Assembly (NCBI RefSeq): GCF_049532905.1
Contig: NZ_CP064032.1
Span: 1,178,001 to 1,242,000 of the forward strand
DNA: 64,000 bases
Reading direction: 5' to 3'
Origin: Dyella_B nitratireducens
GTDB lineage: Bacteria; Pseudomonadota; Gammaproteobacteria; Xanthomonadales; Rhodanobacteraceae
Within the stretch, counting starts at the first letter, position 1. The number at the start of each line of letters is the position of its first letter. Below are positions 53,663 to 62,515 of the stretch, piece by piece. Below the pieces are notes generated by a model that was given only the letters and a program-made list of their open reading frames with translations, was not told the DNA's origin and ran no database searches. Both the position numbers and the translations under genes were made by a program.

Positions 53663-54433
53663 ATGCCGCAGATCCCCAATTTCGTCGTCGCCATCCCCGC
53701 CCGCTATGGCTCCACCCGTCTGCCAGGCAAGCCTCTGCGCACGATCGCCGGCGTGCCGATGGTCGTACGGGTGGCGCAGCGTGCGCAGCAGGCCGGTGCT
53801 GCTCAAGTAGTGGTAGCAACGGATGACGAGCGCATCGCCGATGCCTTGGCGATGCAGGGTGTAGATGTCTGTATGACTCGTGCCGAGCACGCCTCAGGCA
53901 GCGATCGCCTGGCCGAATGCGCGGCGTACTACGGGTGGTCACCCGACACCATTGTGGTGAACTTGCAGGGCGATGAACCATTTGCGCCCGCTGCAGGTAT
54001 TCGCGAAGTGGCACGCGCGCTCGCCGAAGACACGGCACCCGTGGCGACGCTTGCCACGCCGATTACCGATGCGCACGAGTTGTTTGATCCCAACGTGGTA
54101 AAGCTGGTGCGCTCCTCCAACGGCCGCGCGCTTTATTTCAGCCGTGCACCGTTGCCGTGGGCACGTGATGCCTTCGCGTCTGATCCAAACACACTTCCGC
54201 AAGGCTTCCCATTCCTTCGACACATCGGCATCTATGCCTATCGCGCCGGCTTCTTGCAGCAATACACCGGCTTGCTGCGTACGCCTCTGGAACAGGCTGA
54301 ATCACTGGAACAACTGCGTGTGCTGGAACACGGCTATCCCATCGCCGTTCGCTTGACGCCAGAGCCGTTTCCACCGGGCATCGATACGGAAGCCGATCTG
54401 CAGCGAGCCGAAGCGTGGGCAAGCAGCCCGTGA
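53663..54433 (+). CDS. kdsB: 3-deoxy-manno-octulosonate cytidylyltransferase
   Basis: A 256-residue enzyme that activates KDO with CTP, the step before KDO transfer to lipid A. It starts at ATG 53663 (MPQIPNFVVAIPARYGSTRLPGKPL). Motifs are the CTP-binding IPARYGSTRLPGKPL, VVVATDDERI, and NLQGDEPFAP with the metal-binding Asp. kdsA is at 15.2 kb. The next gene, a phosphatase, overlaps the stop codon by 4 bp (GTGA). Confidence 0.96.
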   Translation: MPQIPNFVVAIPARYGSTRLPGKPLRTIAGVPMVVRVAQRAQQAGAAQVVVATDDERIADALAMQGVDVCMTRAEHASGSDRLAECAAYYGWSPDTIVVNLQGDEPFAPAAGIREVARALAEDTAPVATLATPITDAHELFDPNVVKLVRSSNGRALYFSRAPLPWARDAFASDPNTLPQGFPFLRHIGIYAYRAGFLQQYTGLLRTPLEQAESLEQLRVLEHGYPIAVRLTPEPFPPGIDTEADLQRAEAWASSP

Positions 54434-54897
54434 CAGTTGGCAGCATTCTGTTTATTTGCCTCGGCAATATCTGCCGCTCGCCCCTGGTCGAAATGGTGGC
54501 CCGCCAATGTTTTGCCGACGCGGGTCTCGGTATAGAGGTGGCATCCTGCGGCACCGGCGGCTGGCATGCAGGGGAACAAGCCGATCCGCGCATGTGCGCT
54601 GCTGCGGCAAAAGCGGGGTATGACCTCGAACCTCATCGCGCACGCCAGCTTCGGGTTGACGATGCCGAACGCTACGACCTGTTGCTGGCGATGGACAGCA
54701 ACAATCTGCGCGACATGCGGCGTGTATTCGACGGCAAGTGGCACGACCGGCTGGCCTTGTTCCTGGATTGGGCCGGCACCGCACCACCGCGGGATTTTCC
54801 CGATCCCTACTACGAGCAACTTACCGCTTTCGCACAATCGGTGGCATTGGCCGAGCGGGGTGTTCAAGGCCTGATTCAGCGCCTGCGAGCGGGCTGA
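54430..54897 (+). CDS. Low-molecular-weight protein-tyrosine phosphatase
   Basis: A 155-residue phosphatase from GTG 54430. GTG 54415 is an alternative, but GTGACAGTTGG gives the coupled start. The P-loop is FICLGNICRSP (CX5R with catalytic Cys), and the general acid Asp is in DFPDPYYEQL. The family includes Wzb and arsenate reductases. Here it probably removes phosphate from tyrosine-kinase substrates linked to polysaccharide export; the KDO gene beside it makes that plausible but does not prove it. Confidence 0.92.
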   Translation: MTVGSILFICLGNICRSPLVEMVARQCFADAGLGIEVASCGTGGWHAGEQADPRMCAAAAKAGYDLEPHRARQLRVDDAERYDLLLAMDSNNLRDMRRVFDGKWHDRLALFLDWAGTAPPRDFPDPYYEQLTAFAQSVALAERGVQGLIQRLRAG

Positions 54898-54951
54898 ACT
54901 TGCTGCACCCGCAGGCATTGAAAACGCAGCAATCGGGCTAAGATCCTTCCC

Positions 54952-56778
54952 ATGCAGCCCGCTCCCTCCCAGGCCTTCGACGGCAAGGCCTTTGTCAGCA
55001 CGCTCACCACGTCTCCAGGCGTCTATCGTTACTTCGACGAGGGCGGCGAATTGCTGTACGTGGGCAAGGCCAGCAGCCTCAAGAAGCGCGTCGGCAGCTA
55101 CTTCCTGAAGCCGCGCATGGAGCCACGCATTGCGGCGATGGTGTCGCAGATCGCCCGTTGCGAAATCACCGTTACCCGCACGGAAGCCGAAGCGCTGCTG
55201 CTGGAATCCCAGCTGATCAAGGCGCTGAAGCCGCGCTACAACATCCTGCTGCGTGACGACAAAAGTTATCCGTACATCTACCTTTCCGGTGGTGAGGATT
55301 ACCCGCGACTGGCGTTCCATCGCGGCGCGCGTAATCAGCCGGGACGCTACTTCGGGCCATTTCCCAGCGCTTTCGCCGTGCGTGAAAGCCTCAACCTGAT
55401 GCAAAAGCTGTTCAAAGTGCGTCAGTGCGAGGACAGCTACTTCCGCAATCGTTCGCGGCCTTGCCTGCAATATCAAATTGGCCGCTGCACCGGCCCTTGC
55501 GTGGGCTTGATCAACACCGAGGACTACCGCAGCGACGTGCGCCATGCGGAGATGTTTCTGGAAGGCCGCGGCAGCGCCGTGATCGATGAGCTGGTTGCTT
55601 CGATGGAACAAGCCAGCACTGCGCTGAACTTCGAGCGTGCTGCTGCCCTGCGTGATCAGGTGGCCACGTTGCGCAAGCTGCATGCGCAGAACCACGTGCA
55701 AGGCGCGACGGCGGACATGGACGTGATCGCCTGCCGCATCGAAGCCGGTATCGCCTGCGTCAGTGTGCTGTTCTTCCGCAACGGCATCAGCTTGGGTACA
55801 CGCGATTTCTATCCGCGCTTGCCGTTGGATGCGGAACCCGCCGACGTGCTTGCGCAGTTCGTGGCGCAGTATTACCTGGATCGTCCGGTGCCGCGCGAGA
55901 TCATTCTCGGCGAGCCGGTCGAAGACGAACAACTGCTCAGCGAGATGCTGTCACAGCAATGCGGCCACATGGTGGAAATCAAGACGCGCGTGCGTGGCGA
56001 CCGTGCGCAATTCCTGCAGATGGCTGAGCGGAATGCGCAAGCATCGCTTACCTCGCGTATCGCCAGTCGCCAGACGCTGGGCGCACGCTTTGATGATTTG
56101 CAGAACGTGCTCGGTCTGGACGAGCCTCCCAAACGCATCGAATGTTTCGACATCAGCCATACGCGCGGCGAAGCCACGGTGGCGTCATGCGTCGTGTTCG
56201 GGCCGGAAGGGCCGGAGAAATCGCACTACCGCCGCTTCAATATCGCAGGCATCACGCCCGGCGATGACTACGCCGCCATGCATCAGGCGCTGACTCGCCG
56301 GTTCCGTAAAGTGGCGGAAGGCGAGGGCGTCCGGCCCGACGTGCTGCTGATCGACGGCGGCACGGGGCAGGTGGCGCAAGCGCTGGACGTACTGCGCGAG
56401 CTTGGCATTACAGGCATCGAAGTGGTTGGCGTGGCCAAAGGGCCGGGCCGGCGCGCAGGCGAGGAAACGCTGGTACTGGCTGGTTCCAACCGCGAGATTC
56501 ACCCTGGGCCGACATCGCCTGCGCTGCACTTGGTGGCTGCGGTGCGCGATGAATCCCACCGCTTTGCCATCAGCGGACACCGCAAACGCCGAGAAAAGGC
56601 ACGCGAGCGCAGTGTGCTGGAAGACGTGCAGGGTGTCGGCGCACGTCGTCGCACTGCGCTGCTGAAGGCATTCGGTGGTTTGGCGGGCGTGGAAGCGGCC
56701 GGCGTCGAAGAACTGATGCAAGTAAAGGGCATTGACCGCAGCCTGGCCGAGCGTATCTATGACGCACTCCATGCCTGA
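54952..56778 (+). CDS. uvrC: Excinuclease ABC subunit C
   Basis: A 608-residue nucleotide-excision-repair nuclease. The GIY-YIG domain is at the N-terminus (GVYRYFDEGGELLYVGKASSLKKRVG), the Cys-rich segment at CLQYQIGRCTGPCVG, and a UVR helix-pair motif at STALNFERAAALRDQVATLR. The RNase H-like second nuclease follows (CFDISHTRGEATVASCVVF and LLIDGGTGQVAQAL). Two helix-hairpin-helix motifs lie at the C-terminus (VQGVGARRRTALLKAFGG). pgsA follows, as in E. coli. Confidence 0.98.
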   Translation: MQPAPSQAFDGKAFVSTLTTSPGVYRYFDEGGELLYVGKASSLKKRVGSYFLKPRMEPRIAAMVSQIARCEITVTRTEAEALLLESQLIKALKPRYNILLRDDKSYPYIYLSGGEDYPRLAFHRGARNQPGRYFGPFPSAFAVRESLNLMQKLFKVRQCEDSYFRNRSRPCLQYQIGRCTGPCVGLINTEDYRSDVRHAEMFLEGRGSAVIDELVASMEQASTALNFERAAALRDQVATLRKLHAQNHVQGATADMDVIACRIEAGIACVSVLFFRNGISLGTRDFYPRLPLDAEPADVLAQFVAQYYLDRPVPREIILGEPVEDEQLLSEMLSQQCGHMVEIKTRVRGDRAQFLQMAERNAQASLTSRIASRQTLGARFDDLQNVLGLDEPPKRIECFDISHTRGEATVASCVVFGPEGPEKSHYRRFNIAGITPGDDYAAMHQALTRRFRKVAEGEGVRPDVLLIDGGTGQVAQALDVLRELGITGIEVVGVAKGPGRRAGEETLVLAGSNREIHPGPTSPALHLVAAVRDESHRFAISGHRKRREKARERSVLEDVQGVGARRRTALLKAFGGLAGVEAAGVEELMQVKGIDRSLAERIYDALHA

Positions 56779-56822
56779 TCACACGCGTTCGTGAGACACT
56801 GCACATCTATTGGAAGGAGCCC

Positions 56823-57440
56823 ATGCGCATCAATCTACCGACCTGGCTGACGCTGTTCCGCGTAGCGCTGCTGCCGGTGATGGTGCTGGTGTTCTACCTG
56901 CCGTTTCATGGCCACAACTTTACTGCCGCCGTGGTGTTCACCCTGGCCGGCGTCACCGACTGGCTCGATGGCTATCTTGCACGGCGTCTGGACATGACCT
57001 CCAAGTTCGGTGCCTTCCTGGACCCTGTCGCGGACAAGCTGATGGTGGCCGTCACGCTGTTCATGCTGGTGGCTTCGCATCGCGGCGACTGGTCGGGCAT
57101 CGTGATGGCCATCACCTCGGCCATCATCGTTGGGCGTGAAATCAGCATTTCCGCATTGCGCGAATGGATGGCGGAGATCGGCATGCGCGCCACCGTGCGT
57201 GTGGCCTTTATCGGCAAACTGAAGACTGTCATGCAGATGATTGCCTTGATCGTGCTGATTTTGCAGCACGAAAAGGAAGCTGAAGCCCTGCGCTTGTATC
57301 ACATTGGCGAGGGCCTGCTGGTGGTTGCCGGCGTGCTCACCATCTGGTCGGGCCTGCACTATCTGCGCGCCGCGTGGCCGGCTCTGCACGACGATGCATC
57401 CGTCATTCCGTCCGTGCCGGAGCAAGACAGAAAAGCTTGA
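56823..57440 (+). CDS. pgsA: CDP-diacylglycerol--glycerol-3-phosphate 3-phosphatidyltransferase
   Basis: A 205-residue membrane enzyme that makes phosphatidylglycerol phosphate. The CDP-alcohol phosphotransferase motif DGYLARRLDMTSKFGAFLD followed by PVADK has the DG-AR-G-D-D spacing. Four or more membrane helices flank it. It has a strong ribosome-binding site (GGAAGGAG). The uvrC-pgsA-tRNA order equals that of E. coli. The tRNA promoter begins inside the last codons of this gene. Confidence 0.96.
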   Translation: MRINLPTWLTLFRVALLPVMVLVFYLPFHGHNFTAAVVFTLAGVTDWLDGYLARRLDMTSKFGAFLDPVADKLMVAVTLFMLVASHRGDWSGIVMAITSAIIVGREISISALREWMAEIGMRATVRVAFIGKLKTVMQMIALIVLILQHEKEAEALRLYHIGEGLLVVAGVLTIWSGLHYLRAAWPALHDDASVIPSVPEQDRKA

Positions 57441-57464
57441 CGGTTTCGTTGCAGACGTTAAAAT
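57437..57464 (+). promoter_or_regulatory. Sigma-70 promoter of the first tRNA-Gly
   Basis: TTGACG (57437-57442) and TAAAAT (57459-57464) with 16-bp spacing, followed by GCGCGG, a GC-rich discriminator typical of stringently controlled stable RNA promoters. The tRNA begins at 57478, so transcription would start close to the mature 5' end. The -35 box overlaps the pgsA stop codon. Confidence 0.7.
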
Positions 57465-57477
57465 GCGCGGCTCCGAT

Positions 57478-57553
<76 letters not shown>

Positions 57554-57562
57554 GTTTCCAGA

Positions 57563-57591
57563 CAAGGCCCTGGGCAACCCCCAGGGCCTTG
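57563..57591 (+). terminator. Perfect 12-bp hairpin after the first tRNA-Gly
   Basis: CAAGGCCCTGGG / CCCAGGGCCTTG (57563-57574 and 57580-57591) with a 5-base loop. Only a short T-rich piece follows (TTGCATC), so it may be a terminator or a processing signal. Confidence 0.65.
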
Positions 57592-57698
57592 TTGCATCAG
57601 TACTTCAAGCATGTGCGGCAAGTAGCTTGAAAGGCTGAAAAAAGGCAGGCGCGGCTATTCACATCCAACCGGCTTCTGCTATAGTTGCATGCTCCGAT

Positions 57699-57774
<76 letters not shown>

Positions 57775-57782
57775 GTTTCAAG

Positions 57783-57814
57783 CAAAACCTCGGTGAGCCG
57801 AGGTTTTGTTTTTT
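57783..57814 (+). terminator. Terminator after the second tRNA-Gly
   Basis: An 11-bp stem CAAAACCTCGG / CCGAGGTTTTG (57783-57793 and 57798-57808), loop TGAG, then six T. Classic intrinsic terminator. Confidence 0.92.
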
Positions 57815-57855
57815 AAAGCGGGCCTCGACCTGTTATGGTTGCGGTTCAGCGCGAT

Positions 57856-57929
57856 GGCCAGGTGGCAGAGTGGTCATGCAGCGGCCTGCAAAGCCGTGTA
57901 CGCCGGTTCGATTCCGACCCTGGCCTCCA
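57856..57929 (+). tRNA. tRNA-Cys (anticodon GCA)
   Basis: A 74-base cloverleaf: acceptor GGCCAGG pairs with CCTGGCC, anticodon loop CCTGCAAAG with anticodon GCA, T-loop GGTTCGATTCC, then encoded TCCA. It follows tRNA-Gly, as cysT does in E. coli; the leuZ gene that comes next there is absent. Confidence 0.97.
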
Positions 57930-57943
57930 TTGCGAATGAAGAA

Positions 57944-57970
57944 AAAGCGCCCTTGTGGCGCTTTCTTTTT
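57944..57970 (+). terminator. Terminator after tRNA-Cys
   Basis: An 8-bp stem AAAGCGCC / GGCGCTTT (57944-57951 and 57957-57964) with loop CTTGT, then CTTTTT. Confidence 0.88.
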
Positions 57971-58058
57971 GAGAGATTCACCACTTCGCAGCGCTCACAA
58001 AACTTTCGTTATGGCTGAGCTGTCCTTTTGGCTTAACGGCGAGCCAGAGGTTGATCTG

Positions 58059-58214
58059 TCAGAAATTCGTGCGGCACCGAAAGATACGAGCCCAGAACCA
58101 GAGTTCGCACGCAGCACCGGCAACAAAGAGCAGCGAACCACCGCGGGTCATGCCGACGCTATACAGAACGAGTGCAGCGATGAAAATAGCAGTCGTAAGA
58201 AGATGATGTTTCAT
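58059..58214 (-). CDS. Small membrane protein, 51 residues
   Basis: Start ATG 58214 preceded by GGAGGTCAC, a very good ribosome-binding site; stop TGA at 58061-58059. It begins MKHHLLTTAIFIAALVLY and has two hydrophobic segments (about 3-20 and 25-42) around a SVGMTRGGS turn, then AACELWFWARIFRCR. Two short helices with a basic end suggest an inner-membrane hairpin. I recall similar small proteins in other proteobacteria, but no function. The plus-strand frame across the same DNA lacks any such signals. Confidence 0.75.
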   Translation of the reverse strand: MKHHLLTTAIFIAALVLYSVGMTRGGSLLFVAGAACELWFWARIFRCRTNF

Positions 58215-58291
58215 GTGACCTCCGAAACAATCCACCGATTAAGCATAAGCCTGAGTGAAGCGGGCATCATCAACGCCCATTAGCCGAGATG

Positions 58292-58993
58292 TTACGGCTT
58301 CTGTGGTTCCCTCACACCGCGCAACAACAACCAAAAGCCGATGATGATTTCATACAAGCCTGCCGGCGTGTCGAAATTTCCGCCCACCGGATTATCCGGC
58401 CACAAGATGGCAACGATTGTCCCTACCAACATCACCACATAGGCCAACAGCCCGAACCCTGCCAGCAGCCGCGGGACATAGCGGGATTTGAAAAACAGCC
58501 AACTGTAAACGATGCAACCCAGCGATAAAAAAATCAGGCCGATGTTGTAGCCTGCGTCATGCGTGTCATTGAACAGCCAAACGAGATGCTGCAATTGCTG
58601 ACTTGAAAACACCGCGGCGTATCGCGGATCGGTCAGCAGCAACAACATGGTGAAGCTGTTGAGCGTAATGACGCCAAGTACCGCAACCTCCGCTACCCGC
58701 CAAAATGTGGCAAGTAAAGCGAGATGCTTGCCGATCGGCCGAAGCAGTACATACAGCGCGACGGCCATCGCGATATCGCCGGCAAAGGCGGTTAGATCAC
58801 TGATGATGCCGAGGCGGAACAGCAATAGATGATGAGTGATAAGCGTTGCTGTCTTGGCAGGGTCGTTATCCGCGATCAAACTGCCGCGGCCGTTGTATTC
58901 ACCGAACACGCCACAGGCCATCAATAGCAGATACAGAAAGCCCGCCACTCTCGCAGCGATGCGCTGGGACCGATCGATCGCGATACTTGCCAT
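58292..58993 (-). CDS. DUF4386 family membrane protein
   Basis: A 233-residue protein from ATG 58993 with GGGGAG ahead. Six membrane segments, with AARVAGFLYLLLMACGVFGEY at the start and the family block WRVAEVAVLGVITLNSFTMLLLL in the middle, and a NDTHDAGYNIGLIFLSLGC stretch. The family is common in Bacteria and of unknown function. It has no evident partner. On the minus strand with the 51-residue protein gene 77 bp downstream. Confidence 0.82.
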   Translation of the reverse strand: MASIAIDRSQRIAARVAGFLYLLLMACGVFGEYNGRGSLIADNDPAKTATLITHHLLLFRLGIISDLTAFAGDIAMAVALYVLLRPIGKHLALLATFWRVAEVAVLGVITLNSFTMLLLLTDPRYAAVFSSQQLQHLVWLFNDTHDAGYNIGLIFLSLGCIVYSWLFFKSRYVPRLLAGFGLLAYVVMLVGTIVAILWPDNPVGGNFDTPAGLYEIIIGFWLLLRGVREPQKP

Positions 58994-59144
58994 GGCACTC
59001 CCCTCGACGCCGGCGATTGGCGCGATATCAACGGATAAGGCATTCCATATGCGGGCCTGGTAATACGTTCGACCACGCAAGGCTAGCAGCCACCTACGCA
59101 GCGAGGAGTGCCAGAGGTCATCGCGTGCCGGAGGTCATTGCGCC

Positions 59145-59792
59145 TCAGGTCCGTCTGCTCAGAAATACATGCATTGCGCGCTCACCCGCCACATGTTTTG
59201 TGCATTCGTAACCAAGCGCGTGGGCATTGAGCCCGTTCCATAGGTTCTCGCCGGATCCAAGCAGCATCGGGCGAACGACCAGATGTAATTCGTCGATCAG
59301 CCCAGCTTGCAGGTATTGCCGAACAGTGGAGACGCCGCCGCCGAGTCGAACATCGCGGTCTCCTGCAGCTGACTTGGCTTGCTCCAGCGCTGCATGGATA
59401 CCTTCGGTAATAAAGAGGAATTCCGTACCGCCTGCCATCTTGAGCGGTGCGCGCGGGTAATGCGTCAGCACGAACACGGGCGTGTGGTAAGGCGGTTCCT
59501 CGCCCCACCAGCCTTTCCAGTTTTCGTCCGGCCATGGTCCGCGGATAGGGCCGAACATATTGCGCCCGATGATCCAGGCGCCGATGTTTGCAAAGCCTTG
59601 TTCGGCGATGCCGTTGTCGATACCCGTTTCCCCATCGTCCTGACCCTGCATGCGCTGCCACATACGCGTGTGGAAGAACCATTCCATAAGCTCGGGGCCG
59701 CGGACACCAAGTGGGTAGTCCAGGCTTTGGTCAGGGCCGGCAGCATAGCCGTCGAGGGAAACGCCAAAGCTGTGCACGCGTAGTTTGGGCAT
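59145..59792 (-). CDS. Dihydrofolate reductase family protein (RibD C-terminal type)
   Basis: A 215-residue protein starting MPKLRVHSFGVSLDGYAAGPDQ at 59792. It shows the RibD/DHFR-like NADPH fold: FGVSLDGYAAG, WIIGRNMFGPIRGPW, the GGGVSTVRQYLQAGLIDELHLVV loop near the C-terminus and PMLLGSGENL. Proteins of this type reduce pteridine- or flavin-like substrates, but this stand-alone form is usually of unknown role. No folate or riboflavin gene is near. It ends 152 bp upstream of the DUF4386 start. Confidence 0.85.
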   Translation of the reverse strand: MPKLRVHSFGVSLDGYAAGPDQSLDYPLGVRGPELMEWFFHTRMWQRMQGQDDGETGIDNGIAEQGFANIGAWIIGRNMFGPIRGPWPDENWKGWWGEEPPYHTPVFVLTHYPRAPLKMAGGTEFLFITEGIHAALEQAKSAAGDRDVRLGGGVSTVRQYLQAGLIDELHLVVRPMLLGSGENLWNGLNAHALGYECTKHVAGERAMHVFLSRRT

Positions 59793-60021
59793 ATGTCTTC
59801 TCGCTGTAAGTCGGTGCGTAAAACGATCCTCGCGACTTGCCACGATTCAAGTCGACGTCAGCAGTGGATCAGGTAGTCAAGAAAACGTGAAGGTGCCGGT
59901 AGTGCTATCGCGCTGCTGAATTGTGGCTACATTAGCCTAAAAAATTCTCCAGCTTATACACGATTCGCCTGCTACATTTCCGCTTCCGGTAGGCGAACTA
60001 CCATTCACCCAGGGGAAGCCC

Positions 60022-60516
60022 ATGTCCCGTAATCAAGGAAGCTTTGTCCGTAAAGCAGCATTCGCCGGCCTGACTGCGCTTTGCGTTTCTTCAGTAGCTT
60101 TTGCTCAGACCGCCGCACCGGCGACTGGACTTGGCCAATCTTGGCCGAATGCTACAGACGTAAGTGTCAGTCCGAACTGGCACGTGTATGTGTTCGTGTT
60201 GAACGGCATCGAGTACATCCAGATCAACGATCTGAATGGCATCGTGCATGCTGCGGTAGGTACTGCCAATGGTTCGTCCATTGTATTGCCGGTGGGTGTT
60301 GATTCGCAGAACGTCACTACCGGCGCGCAGAGCGCACCGGCATCGGCGTCGTCCAGTGCGGTTAGTGCAACGTCGAATACTACACAAACGGTTTATCAAG
60401 ATAGTGCGACTACAGTGACCGCGACGCCTCAGAGCAACGGCACCACGACGTTCAACGTACTTAGTGCTCAACAAGCTTGTCCTACCGCGTCGTGCGGCGG
60501 TGGCCACGGTTCTTGA
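60022..60516 (+). CDS. Secreted protein of unknown function
   Basis: A 164-residue protein with a clear Sec signal peptide (about 1-28: RKAAFAGLTALCVSSVAFAQ, AFA-Q cleavage). The mature part has one short domain (WHVYVFVLNGIEYIQINDLNG, then VHAAVGTANGSSIVLPVG) followed by a Ser/Thr/Ala/Gln-rich region and a Cys pair at the end (ACPTASC). CAGGGGAAGCC precedes the start. No family is recognised. It is convergent with the MASE1 sensor gene, 21 bp apart. Confidence 0.72.
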   Translation: MSRNQGSFVRKAAFAGLTALCVSSVAFAQTAAPATGLGQSWPNATDVSVSPNWHVYVFVLNGIEYIQINDLNGIVHAAVGTANGSSIVLPVGVDSQNVTTGAQSAPASASSSAVSATSNTTQTVYQDSATTVTATPQSNGTTTFNVLSAQQACPTASCGGGHGS

Positions 60517-60537
60517 TGGGGTGAGTGAGGGGTATTT

Positions 60538-62196
60538 CTATTTCACCCATAGACGCAGAGGCGGGGCAAGGCGAGCGATCTCTCCTTGTTCCTCCTCGCG
60601 AATGGCATCATGCAGCAGTGCCGTTAATTGCAGCCGATCGGCAGGCATGCGTATGTGGAGCATGCCGTCAAAGATGCGTACCTGGTCGCGCATTTCAGGA
60701 ATATCAAGCATGCTTGCGCCCAGCTTAGCAGCTAGTCGCTTGCGCTCTTCAGTGTGGTAAACCGCACTGGCAATACCTGTCTCTTCCAGTACTCCCGTTA
60801 CACGAAGTGCGATCCAGCGCTTTCCGTTGGTTTCCCCACCACGGAGTATGAGGTTCACTCGAGTGCAAGCGAGCCGGGAAGTGACATAAACAATGGCTTC
60901 GCATGCTGTTCGATAGGTCGCGGTGAGAACGGCGGGGGCCAGGCGACTGAAGCCGCGTCCGCTAATCTCGCAACGATAGGCAATACCTGCTTCGTCCAGC
61001 GCGCGCGCAACGGTTTCATTCAGAGCAGCTGGTAAACCACGCTCACGCCATGCTACAGGATGCATGCTTTCGGCAAGGCGATATACCTGGCTTTGTGTGT
61101 TTAGAGCTTGCTTATAGAAGGCATGGCTTTCGATGTTTGGCACGATCCGGCGCATTTGCTCAAGCAAACGGCTGTTGGTGACGTGCAGAGTTCCAGCAAG
61201 GTATTCCAGCGCCTGGGAGGTTTGCCGCATGCGTTGTTCACTGAGCTGGAGGCTTTGTCTTGCGACGCGTTGCACGCTGAGCATGGTGAGCCGCTCTTCT
61301 TCTTCTTTCGCAAGCTGGACGCTGATGCGTGCTCCAAGCGCAAACAAAGATGTCACGGTGATAGTCAAGAACATCATTGTCGCGTAGAGCTTGCCGTCAG
61401 GAGCTTCTTCAGGCGGGATGGCGATGGAAATGCACGCGATAACGAGGGGCGCGCTGACTGCGACTGCTCGCCAACCATGTTTCAGTGTCAGCCATGCCAT
61501 CGGCAAGGCCATGGCTATAGTTGCTATCAGGTTGGTTTCTTCGCTTCCTACATGATTTAGCCAAGCGAGAAGGACGATGGCGGGAATCAGGAGGGTCGCT
61601 GTATCAAGGGTCAAGCGGCTGGCGAGTAGGTTGTGGAACTGTTCGCGCAAGTGTCCACGGCGACAAGCAAGCCAAGTCATCAAAACCCATGGCACGACGG
61701 AAACGATGGCCAGATAAGGGCCAAAGAAATAATCCACCAGCCAGGACAGGGGGGCAAACGGGCCAACTACGGCTTTTGCAAAGGAAATGACGGTCCAGCT
61801 GTAGGCCATGTTGCCCAGCGAAACAAGCAAGATGCACGTGAGCAACGCCTTGACGTCCACCACGTGTTCCGATTTGAAAGGGAGTGGGGGGAGTTTGCTG
61901 CGGCACCACCAGACGATCGGCATTATTACGGTAAACGTGGGAATACACCCCGCAGCCATTCCCGCAGGACCGAGGTCTGTGCACTGAAGAGTCTCATACG
62001 CATTCGGCAAAGCTTCGCCAATATAGAGCGCAGGCCAGTACCGATAGGGTATGAGAAGGAGGCAGGCCAAACGTACGCCGGCATGGATCGGCCAGTGCCC
62101 GGTAGAAAACGGATGTATCGCGAGATAAAGAAGCCCGTAGCCGACAGCAACCCCCACCTGCAGCAGCCAGTCGTTAGTCCACCAGCGCTTCCCCAT
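60538..62196 (-). CDS. MASE1-type membrane sensor with degenerate histidine-kinase core
   Basis: A 552-residue protein from ATG 62196 with GGGGAAA ahead (a further ATG at 62223 is less likely). Residues 1-300 form eight or nine membrane helices of MASE1 type (WPIHAGVRLACLLLIPYRYWPALYIGE). A coiled-coil part follows (SVQRVARQSLQLSEQRM). The rest resembles the DHp/ATPase region of NarX-type kinases (WRERGLPAALNETVARALDEAGI, then TATYRTACEAIVYV), but the N-box Asn, the H-box His and the glycine-rich G-box are not visible. It is probably a signal receiver without kinase activity. Partners are not in the window. Confidence 0.75.
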   Translation of the reverse strand: MGKRWWTNDWLLQVGVAVGYGLLYLAIHPFSTGHWPIHAGVRLACLLLIPYRYWPALYIGEALPNAYETLQCTDLGPAGMAAGCIPTFTVIMPIVWWCRSKLPPLPFKSEHVVDVKALLTCILLVSLGNMAYSWTVISFAKAVVGPFAPLSWLVDYFFGPYLAIVSVVPWVLMTWLACRRGHLREQFHNLLASRLTLDTATLLIPAIVLLAWLNHVGSEETNLIATIAMALPMAWLTLKHGWRAVAVSAPLVIACISIAIPPEEAPDGKLYATMMFLTITVTSLFALGARISVQLAKEEEERLTMLSVQRVARQSLQLSEQRMRQTSQALEYLAGTLHVTNSRLLEQMRRIVPNIESHAFYKQALNTQSQVYRLAESMHPVAWRERGLPAALNETVARALDEAGIAYRCEISGRGFSRLAPAVLTATYRTACEAIVYVTSRLACTRVNLILRGGETNGKRWIALRVTGVLEETGIASAVYHTEERKRLAAKLGASMLDIPEMRDQVRIFDGMLHIRMPADRLQLTALLHDAIREEEQGEIARLAPPLRLWVK

Positions 62197-62515
62197 GCGT
62201 TTTCCCCTGCAAAATAAATTCACAAGTGTGTGTAGGCGTCGTCCCGCATTTTCCCGCCAGATTAACTTAAGGATAAAACAATGTTGGTCGTGAAGTTTGT
62301 GTGAGTGAAGTCAAGGATCAAGGAGGCGGACGTCACATTTATGAAGCAGACTTCGTCATGGCCACAACTTTTTGCGGAAACCGGTGTTGTAGCGGCTCGT
62401 CGAATGGCCAGATCCCTATCGGCATCGCACCGGGAACCCTGACAACCAAAGTATGTGCTAAGCAAAGGCCGCTAGCCTTTGCACCCGATCCAGGACCTAA
62501 GGTGGAGACTTGCAG
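62197..62515. other. Intergenic region between the MASE1 gene and the efflux operon
   Basis: No gene is supported in these 319 bp. A hairpin GCAAAGGC / GCCTTTGC at 62462-62482 precedes the efflux gene, and an A/T-rich stretch at 62260-62285 is the most promoter-like part. An open frame at 62301-62594 on the plus strand lacks a start signal and runs into the efflux gene in another frame. Confidence 0.5.

Noticed and set aside
54334..55932. 532-codon minus-strand frame across kdsB, the phosphatase gene and uvrC
   Set aside because: Antisense to three recognised genes; no start signal.
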